Assembly (NCBI GenBank): GCA_016212965.1
Contig: JACRDA010000416.1
Location: 1-39,661, forward strand
Source: Myxococcales bacterium
GTDB taxonomy: Bacteria > Myxococcota_A > Polyangia > Polyangiales > Polyangiaceae
Direction: 5' to 3'
Length of the DNA stretch: 39,661 nucleotides
The notes below the pieces were generated by a model that worked only from the letters and a program-made list of their open reading frames with translations, ran no database searches and was not told where the DNA came from. Shown here piece by piece: positions 34,029 through 39,661 of the stretch. Each line of letters begins with the position of its first letter. The stretch's first letter is position 1. The position numbers and the translations under genes are program-made.

Positions 34029-35834
34029 ATGTCGTTCCGCCGGACCCAGAAGCTCGCCCCGCCCACCCTGCTCGCCGCGTGCCTCGCCTCCCTCTCGGCC
34101 GCCGCCGTCGCCCGCGCCGAGGGCGTCGTGCTGCACGCCCCGCTCGCCCCGGAGAGCGTGCGCATCGACGGCCTGCTGCGGGAGTGGGACGCACCCCTTG
34201 CGGAGCTCAAGTACGCGTTGAAGGGCGAAGCCTCGAGAGGCGACGTCGCGGCGCGCGCGCTCGTGAGCTACGACCGCGACGGCCTCTACGTCGTCGCCGA
34301 GGTGCGCGACGACAAGGTCGTGGCGAACGCCGACCACGTGGAGCTCGTGCTCGGCATCCCGGGCGGGACGACGCGCAGCGTGCTCCTCTACCCGGGCGTG
34401 CCCGGCAAGACCGCCGCCGAGGCGCGCCTCGGCAAGGGCGGGCGCGTGGCCGGCAGCGAGATCGTCGAGGCCCCGCTCGACGGCGGCGGCTACAGCCTCG
34501 AGGCCAAGATCCCCTGGACGACCTTTCCCGAGGCCAAGACCGTGCGCATCGGCCTGCGCGGGGCGGTGCTCGTGAACGACGCCGACGCCGGCAACGCCAT
34601 CGAGACGACCCTCGGTACGGCCCCGAGTCGTAGCTACGCCGATCTGCCCGCGATCTCCACCGAGCCGGAGCTCGCGCTCGGCATGGGCCTCCTGCGCCAG
34701 GAGCGCATCTGGGACGCGCCGAGCTACAACCTCATCGCCGACGTCGCGGGCGACGCGATGAGCGAGCGCGTGATGGTCTACGGCCGCTTCCTCGTCGTGA
34801 TGGGCCCCACCTACCGGGGGGGCACGGAGTACTTCTTCCGCGACATGGGCTCGGACGCGCGCCGGGGCGAGGTCGGCAAGATCGACGTGCGCGACGTGAC
34901 CGCCGACGGCAAGGCCGACATCCTCATCCTGCGCAAGGACGGCGGCGGCAGTCGCCTCGAGGTCCTGTCCTTCGCGTCGGGCGAGGTGCCGGACGAGCTG
35001 CTCTCGGACGGCATCGCGGCCCACGCGACCACCGTCTCGGTGAGCGGGGGCAGGGGCGCCGCGCGCATCACGCTCGCCGGCGACGGGCGCAGCCGCGCCT
35101 TCGAGCTCAAGGGCGGCAAGTTCGTGCTCGTCGAGGACAAGGGCGGCGGCGCACCAGGGCCAGGGCCGGGGCCCTCGATCCCGAAGCCGCCCCCCGGGCC
35201 CGCGCCCCGGCCCGCTCCGCCGGCCGCGGCGGATCTCGAGGCGGTCTACGCGCTCTACAAGAAGGAGCGCTCCGTGAGCGGACCGGCGCGCTTCGACGTC
35301 AGCGCCAACCTCGCGGGCGACGGCAAGGCCGAGCGCGTCGTGCTTCACGACCGCGACCTCGTGGCCTTCGGGCCGGGGTTCCGCGAGGGGCATGCCTACG
35401 CCGCCGTCACGCTCAACGCCTTCGCGCGCGCCGAGGACATCCGGAGCGTGAAGGCGAGCGACGTCACGGGCGACGGCGTCGCCGAGGTGCTGGTCGAGGG
35501 CGTGATGCGCTCGCCGCTCCCGGCCGGCCTCGGCGAGGGCGAGGTCGTGCGCTCGGTGCTGGTCGTCTACCGGCTCGGCGACCCGTCGTGGAAGCGCATC
35601 TTCGCGGCCGAGACCGCCCGCGCGCTGCCGAAGGGCCAGGTGAAGGGCAATTTGAAGTTCCTGCCGGGGGGCCAGATCGAGCTCTCGGCCGGCAGCGCCC
35701 AGGGCTACAACGGCGGCACGTACCCGTTCACGCAGGACCAGAGCGCGAACGGCGGTTTCGAGCCGCTCGTCCTGCCCTGGAGCGGCTTCGGGCCGCTGCG
35801 CTACCGCTTCGACGGCAAGGAGTTCGTGCACTGA
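34029..35834 (+). CDS. Secreted protein with CBM9-like and FG-GAP/VCBS-like segments
   Basis: The 601-residue protein has a cleavable signal peptide (hydrophobic core LLAACLASLSAAAVARA). Residues about 35-190 (VRIDGLLREWDAPLAEL, DGLYVVAEVRDDKVV, YSLEAKIPWTTF) resemble the CBM9-like beta-sandwich found in extracellular proteins. Two later segments carry calcium-loop motifs of the FG-GAP/VCBS type (DVTADGKADILIL and DVTGDGVAEVLVEG). A Pro/Gly-rich linker (GPGPGPSIPKPPPGPAPRP) joins the two halves. It probably acts outside the inner membrane, binding polysaccharide or calcium; that is inferred. A weak promoter-like pair lies at 33949-33978 (TCGACG and TACATT). Its stop overlaps the proposed CTG start of the transporter gene. 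Confidence 0.75.
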   Translation: MSFRRTQKLAPPTLLAACLASLSAAAVARAEGVVLHAPLAPESVRIDGLLREWDAPLAELKYALKGEASRGDVAARALVSYDRDGLYVVAEVRDDKVVANADHVELVLGIPGGTTRSVLLYPGVPGKTAAEARLGKGGRVAGSEIVEAPLDGGGYSLEAKIPWTTFPEAKTVRIGLRGAVLVNDADAGNAIETTLGTAPSRSYADLPAISTEPELALGMGLLRQERIWDAPSYNLIADVAGDAMSERVMVYGRFLVVMGPTYRGGTEYFFRDMGSDARRGEVGKIDVRDVTADGKADILILRKDGGGSRLEVLSFASGEVPDELLSDGIAAHATTVSVSGGRGAARITLAGDGRSRAFELKGGKFVLVEDKGGGAPGPGPGPSIPKPPPGPAPRPAPPAAADLEAVYALYKKERSVSGPARFDVSANLAGDGKAERVVLHDRDLVAFGPGFREGHAYAAVTLNAFARAEDIRSVKASDVTGDGVAEVLVEGVMRSPLPAGLGEGEVVRSVLVVYRLGDPSWKRIFAAETARALPKGQVKGNLKFLPGGQIELSAGSAQGYNGGTYPFTQDQSANGGFEPLVLPWSGFGPLRYRFDGKEFVH

Positions 35835-37111
35835 ACGGCCACCCGCCCGCGGCGGCTCCCGGCGACGCCAGGCTGCCGCGCACGGTCGTGGGGCTCGGCC
35901 TGGTGAGCCTGCTCACGGACGCCTCGAGCGAGGCCATCTTCCCGCTGCTCCCCGCCTTCCTCGTGAGCCTCGGGGCCTCGGGCGCGTTCATCGGCGCGGT
36001 CGAGGGCGTGGCGGAGCTCGTCGCGAACGCGCTCAAGTACGCGACCGGCCTCGTCGCCGATCGCCGCGCGCGCCTGAAGCCGCTCGTGCTCGCGGGCTAC
36101 GGGCTCTCGACCGTGCTGCGCCCCCTCATGGCGTTCGTGCTCGCGCCCTGGCAGGCCCTCCTGGTGCGCGCCGGCGACCGCGTCGGCAAGGGCGTGCGCA
36201 CGACCCCGCGCGACGCGCTCATCGCCAGCGTCACCCCGGCCGGGATGAGGGCGCGCGCCTACGGCTTCCACCGCGCGATGGACCACGCGGGCGCCGCCCT
36301 CGGCACCCTGTTCGCGACCGCGCTCCTCTGGGGGCTCGGCGTCGAGCTCGGCGCCGTGGCGAGCGCCGCGGACGCCGACGCGATGCGCACCGTCTTTCTG
36401 TGGGCCGGGGTGCCGGGCGTGCTCGCCCTGATCGCCCTCGCGTGGACCCCCGAGCCCCCGCGGCCCGCACCGCCGCCCACCGCGCCGCCGCCCACCGCGC
36501 CCGCACCCACGCTCGCGACCGCACCCACGCTCGAGACCGCACCGGCGCCCGGCCTCCCCCCCGCGCTCAAGCGGGCGCTCGTGCCGCTCGTGCTCTTCGC
36601 GTTCGCCAACGCCACCGACGCCTTCCTGCTCGTGAAGGCCGCCAAGCTCGGTGCCTCGCCGGCACTCGCCCCGCTGCTATGGCTCGCCCTGCACGTCATC
36701 AAGGCCGCGACGGCGACCCGCGGCGGTCGTCTCGCCGACCGGCACGGCAAGCGGCGCGCGCTCGTCGCCGGCTGGCTCGTCTACGGCGTGTGCTGGGGCG
36801 CGGTCGGCCTCGCGAGCTCGCTCCCCGTGCTCTTCGTGCTGACGGCCGCCTACGGGATCTCGCACGGCCTCGTCGAGGGCGCCGAGCGCGGCCTCATCGC
36901 GGATCTCGCGGCGGGCGGGGGCCGCGGGCGCGCCTTCGGCGCCTACAACCTGCTCATCGGTCTCGCGTCGCTCGCGGCGAGCGTCGCCTTCGGCGCGGTG
37001 TGGGACGCCTGGGGCAGCGCCCCGGCCTTCCTCGGGTCGGCCGCCTTCGCGTTCCTCGCCGCGGGCGCGCTCGTGTGGCTCGTGCCGGCCCCGGTGACGC
37101 CGGCGGAGTGA
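35831..37111 (+). CDS. Major facilitator superfamily transporter
   Basis: The transporter has about 426 residues in two groups of hydrophobic helices. The N-terminal block LPRTVVGLGLVSLLTDASSE and the loop RVGKGVRTTPRDALIA are hallmarks of a common MFS group in which the chain begins a few residues before LPR. No ATG, GTG or TTG lies at that place in this frame. The likely start is CTG 35831, overlapping the upstream stop as CTGA; GTG 35888 would cut into the first helix. The central loop is a Pro/Ala/Thr-rich repeat (PPPTAPPPTAPAPTLATAP), encoded by short tandem repeats at about 36470-36545. The substrate is unknown. The tight overlap suggests it works with the secreted protein encoded before it. 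Confidence 0.85.
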   Translation: MNGHPPAAAPGDARLPRTVVGLGLVSLLTDASSEAIFPLLPAFLVSLGASGAFIGAVEGVAELVANALKYATGLVADRRARLKPLVLAGYGLSTVLRPLMAFVLAPWQALLVRAGDRVGKGVRTTPRDALIASVTPAGMRARAYGFHRAMDHAGAALGTLFATALLWGLGVELGAVASAADADAMRTVFLWAGVPGVLALIALAWTPEPPRPAPPPTAPPPTAPAPTLATAPTLETAPAPGLPPALKRALVPLVLFAFANATDAFLLVKAAKLGASPALAPLLWLALHVIKAATATRGGRLADRHGKRRALVAGWLVYGVCWGAVGLASSLPVLFVLTAAYGISHGLVEGAERGLIADLAAGGGRGRAFGAYNLLIGLASLAASVAFGAVWDAWGSAPAFLGSAAFAFLAAGALVWLVPAPVTPAE

Positions 37112-37133
37112 GGGCGGGGATCGAGCTTCACGC

Positions 37134-37193
37134 CTAGGACCACAGCACCTGCATGACGGCGATGAGCAGCATGGTGACGCCCGACACGACCTC
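37134..37193 (-). pseudogene. 3' remnant of a membrane-protein gene at a sequence junction
   Basis: On the minus strand the 19 codons EVVSGVTMLLIAVMQVLWS end in TAG at 37134-37136. Every codon ends in G or C and the peptide is a typical last transmembrane helix. The codon before it is the TGA of the next gene upstream (37194-37196), whose codon use is clearly less GC-rich. The simplest reading is that the 3' end of a core membrane-protein gene was left when the block to the right arrived. It is too short to name. Confidence 0.4.
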
Positions 37194-37823
37194 TCACTCC
37201 CATCCGCGTGCCACTTCGAGCCGCATCCACTCGCAGCTGCCGCCATGACACTTGGTGACGTGCGCGCGACAGGTCGGGACGGAGGCAAGCCCGAGGGTTC
37301 CGCGACACTTGGCATCGGCGAAACGGCCGCACAGGGCACGGGTCGCCACGATGCTCGCTTCGTAGCTGCCGAGCGCGCTTCGCGCGATCGCCACACTGGA
37401 ACACCCCGAGTTGCTGACGCAGTCGAGCGGAACGGCCGTGCAATCCGCGTCGCGCGCACATGCAGTCGACGCGGGCTTGCGCGCGTCGGCAAACATGTTC
37501 TTGATCCGATCGAAGGCCACGTGGCACCAGGCGCTGTCGAGAGGACCGGTCAGTAGCTCCGCAAACGTAGGCTGGCGGTAGCTCGCGCTGGGGCCGGGCG
37601 CTGCCGTCGGGGCAGTCGACTCGACCGAGGGCGCCAAGGTCGGTGGCGACGCAATCGATGCGGGGGCCGGCGGCTCGGCCAGCCGCTGCGCATGTCCGGT
37701 TGGAGTAGTCGCGCGCGCCTCGGTGTGGGACGGATCGGAGTTGGGCTCGCATGCGGCGGCCAGCGGGCTCGCTGCGGCGGCAGCCACGGTCCAGGCGAAG
37801 GCACGCGCCGACCTAGCTCGCAT
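37194..37823 (-). CDS. Small Cys-rich lipoprotein of unknown function
   Basis: The 209-residue protein has a lipoprotein signal with lipobox LAAAC. A Pro/Ala/Ser/Thr-rich linker (about 30-85) follows. The Cys-rich globular part has CARDADCTAVPLDCVSNSGC and later CRGTLG, CRAHVTKCHGGSCEW, with about ten cysteines. The order CxxDxDC resembles a short motif common in myxobacterial lipoproteins, but I recognise no family. TTGGAGGAAGACC directly before ATG 37823 is a strong ribosome site. Third codon positions are less GC-rich than in the genes to the left (many GCT, ACT, GCA, CAT). It is the last gene of a three-gene minus-strand run. Confidence 0.72.
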   Translation of the reverse strand: MRARSARAFAWTVAAAAASPLAAACEPNSDPSHTEARATTPTGHAQRLAEPPAPASIASPPTLAPSVESTAPTAAPGPSASYRQPTFAELLTGPLDSAWCHVAFDRIKNMFADARKPASTACARDADCTAVPLDCVSNSGCSSVAIARSALGSYEASIVATRALCGRFADAKCRGTLGLASVPTCRAHVTKCHGGSCEWMRLEVARGWE

Positions 37824-37845
37824 GGTCTTCCTCCAAGGCAGCGCG

Positions 37846-37917
37846 AGGCACCACGCGTCCACTCGGCGTCGGCGGTGTACCTCGAAGGGGCGAGATGGAT
37901 CGCATCGTGCGGTGCCT
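37846..37917. repeat. Inverted repeat AGGCACC/GGTGCCT between two lipoprotein genes
   Basis: AGGCACC (37846-37852) pairs with GGTGCCT (37911-37917); with a two-base bulge three more pairs can form. It spans the 92-base gap between the 37916 and 37194 genes and includes the stop codon of the former. It may be an mRNA structure within the operon. Confidence 0.3.
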
Positions 37918-39085
37918 ACTGACTCCCGCCCGCGGCGGGCGTTGCCGTGCCCGGAGACCGGAGCGGGGCACCGCCCGCGACGCGCTCGACCACAACCTCG
38001 GTGCGCAGCACAGTCTCCTTCCGCTCCGCCACCGTCGGCACTGGATGCAGCTCGTCGCGCAGCACGGGTGAGGCCAGATCGAATCGAACCACGGAATGCG
38101 CTTCCTCCTCGACGACAGTGCGCCCCAACGCGACGGGCAGGTCGCCGAGAGCGACCTCGATCCGCCCGCCGCCGCGCCTCGTGAGTCCCTCCATGTGCAC
38201 TGGCGCCGCGGGCTCGCTCAGGCCCAGATACTGTGGCCCAACGACTTGGATCGCGTCCACGTCGAGCGCGACGTCTCCTCCCGCGCCGCCGCCACCTTGC
38301 CAGCCTCCAGCAGCCTCGGCAGGGAGAGGCTCCATGGCCGTAGAGAGGCGATAGGTCACGGTGGCCCGAGACGACGAGAAGCATCCGCTCGTCGGAACCC
38401 TTCGCGTGACTTGCCACCGTGCACCGATGCCGACGGGCTCGGCCGGAAACGCAGGGGAGAAGAGCCAAAGCCACTGCATCACGGCGCCGGCAAGGCGCGC
38501 GCCCCGATGCGAATGCACCTGGAGCTCGTAGCTGGCAGCGAGCCCCGCACCTGGCGAGGGCTCCTCGTCGGGGAGCCCGCATGCTGTAGCCGACAGGAAG
38601 GCGCGTTCCCTCGGGGGATCCCATGTGCTTTCCTGCGGCAATGCCTCTCTGAGGCGGAGCTCGAGCCGGCTTGTTCCATCCGGTCCCACGGCGACCGCCG
38701 TCGCCTCGAAGATCAAGTGCTCCGGCGTCCCGAGCCGCTGCCATTCGAGACCGGTGCCCGGCCGAGGCTCGCCCGTGCGGACCACCTTGACGCGCAGCGT
38801 CGCGGTCGTACCGGACCGGACCCGCAAGCGAAGCGGACCGCGCGGCTCCGCACCTACATCGAGGACACGCACGTCCATGCGTGCGCAATCCGATTCGAGG
38901 CCAGGCGGCGCCGAAGATGCAACCCCCGGGTCCCCGCCATCCTCCTCAGGCGCGGCGTCCCGACCTGTTACCACAGAATCCGGCCGACACGCGCAGAATG
39001 CGACCAGCAGCGCGCCGAGCGGACGTGTCCAAGGGCGCCCGCGCGACGGCCCGATTCTCGGAGTGCAAGCGAATCTGGCACGCAA
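37916..39085 (-). CDS. Secreted or lipid-anchored protein of unknown function
   Basis: The 389-residue protein begins with a basic stretch and the short hydrophobic segment LGALLVAFCAC, which could be a lipoprotein signal. The body is mainly beta-strand-like (LRLRVRSGTTATLRVKVVRT, EHLIFEATAVAVGPDG) with a Gly-rich loop (GGWQGGGGAGGD). I recognise no family. The only start codon that keeps the signal is TTG 39085, five bases after the stop of the preceding gene, so translation is probably coupled to it. The end is Val/Glu-rich and closes with PGTATPAAGGSQ. Codon use is less GC-biased than in the left 37 kb. Confidence 0.65.
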   Translation of the reverse strand: MRARFACTPRIGPSRGRPWTRPLGALLVAFCACRPDSVVTGRDAAPEEDGGDPGVASSAPPGLESDCARMDVRVLDVGAEPRGPLRLRVRSGTTATLRVKVVRTGEPRPGTGLEWQRLGTPEHLIFEATAVAVGPDGTSRLELRLREALPQESTWDPPRERAFLSATACGLPDEEPSPGAGLAASYELQVHSHRGARLAGAVMQWLWLFSPAFPAEPVGIGARWQVTRRVPTSGCFSSSRATVTYRLSTAMEPLPAEAAGGWQGGGGAGGDVALDVDAIQVVGPQYLGLSEPAAPVHMEGLTRRGGGRIEVALGDLPVALGRTVVEEEAHSVVRFDLASPVLRDELHPVPTVAERKETVLRTEVVVERVAGGAPLRSPGTATPAAGGSQ

Positions 39086-39090
39086 AGCGA

Positions 39091-39661
39091 TTACTTGAGC
39101 TCTGGGTGGGCGACGAACTGGACGATCTTGACGTACACGGGCCCCGGCGGCTCGCTCGCGGACAGCTCGCGCTCGAACGCAGAACGACTGTACGGATGCC
39201 TGTACGGGTGGATCCAGTACTCATCAGGACCGATCTTCAGAGCGTTATTCTGCGCCGCGTCACGGTTGGGGTCGCTCGGCTTGTCCCAGAACACGCGCGA
39301 GCCGACCGGTGCTTCGATGAGCACCTCATCGACGTCGTGGGCCTCCCCCGTCGGCGCTCCGCCCTCGCTCCAGTCCTGCGCGTAGGTCACGGCCACCGGA
39401 TTCGGCTCGGAGAACAGCATGAGCTTCCTCTGGTTCCACATGTCGACTTCGCGGCCGTAAAATGCCTTCGTGACTCCCCTGCTGTCTCCGAGCTGGACAA
39501 AAGCACCATCGCTCCGAAGCCTAAGGGCTCGATGCATAATTACCTTGCCATCTTGAGCGCGGCATGATCTATGGTCTGGGTGCGCCGGAACACTGCGAGC
39601 GAAGAGGTCATCGTTGCGAAGTACGCTGCAATATGCGGCGTCCTGGATGAGCGCGCACGAC
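39091..39661 (-). CDS. Unrecognised protein, 5' part cut off by the window edge
   Basis: The frame is open from the right edge to TAA at 39091-39093 (189 codons seen). An internal ATG at 39537 is not the true start, because coding-like sequence continues before it (NDDLFARSVPAHPDHRSCRA, then QDGKVIMHRALRL). The visible part has aromatic-rich stretches (KAFYGREVDMWNQRKLMLF, YWIHPYRHPYSR) and ends VYVKIVQFVAHPELK. I know no matching family. Roughly half of the codons near the edge end in A or T, very unlike the core genes. It lies five bases before the next gene and probably shares its transcript. Confidence 0.65.
   Translation of the reverse strand, partial: SCALIQDAAYCSVLRNDDLFARSVPAHPDHRSCRAQDGKVIMHRALRLRSDGAFVQLGDSRGVTKAFYGREVDMWNQRKLMLFSEPNPVAVTYAQDWSEGGAPTGEAHDVDEVLIEAPVGSRVFWDKPSDPNRDAAQNNALKIGPDEYWIHPYRHPYSRSAFERELSASEPPGPVYVKIVQFVAHPELK

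Overview
The window is very GC-rich DNA whose genes have G or C at almost every third codon position. Three Hanks-type Ser/Thr kinases, a sigma54 activator with an FHA domain, Gly-rich Cys-rich lipoproteins and an AgmX/PglI-type C-terminus all point to a myxobacterium (Myxococcota, probably of the Polyangium/Sorangium kind). This placement is inferred from content, not from a database match. I saw no tRNA, rRNA, CRISPR array, insertion sequence or prophage gene.

Layout. 0-3 kb: the 3' end of an unidentified gene with a broken frame, convergent with a fused [2Fe-2S]/molybdopterin hydroxylase. 2.9-9 kb: surface lipoproteins (a long Cys-repeat protein, a YfbK-like VWA protein, an unknown) around a 570-base regulatory region with a sigma54-type promoter and several palindromes; then a small gamma-glutamylcyclotransferase-fold protein. 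9.4-13.1 kb: a minus-strand pair, a beta-helix lipoprotein and a kinase carrying an extracytoplasmic FGE-like domain. 13.1-17 kb: a histidine kinase and OmpR-family regulator, then an AgmX-type lipoprotein; the same direct repeat lies before the kinase gene and before the lipoprotein gene. 17-20 kb: an RlmN-like radical SAM enzyme and, divergently, a POT peptide transporter. 19.9-25.2 kb: a large membrane kinase divergent from a two-gene ABC exporter. 25.4-26.7 kb: a PPC-like lipoprotein.

27-34 kb is the most interesting part. A kinase gene overlaps an FHA-sigma54 activator gene, and this pair diverges from YbjN-like, PspA and P2-type ATPase genes. The layout recalls the divergent pspF/pspA arrangement of enterobacteria, but with an activator that could respond to Ser/Thr phosphorylation. 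A secreted beta-sandwich protein and an MFS transporter follow.

37.2-39.7 kb: three unrecognised minus-strand genes with visibly lower third-position GC, ending next to the high-GC 3' remnant of a membrane-protein gene. This looks like an acquired or fast-evolving block. The last gene runs off the right edge.
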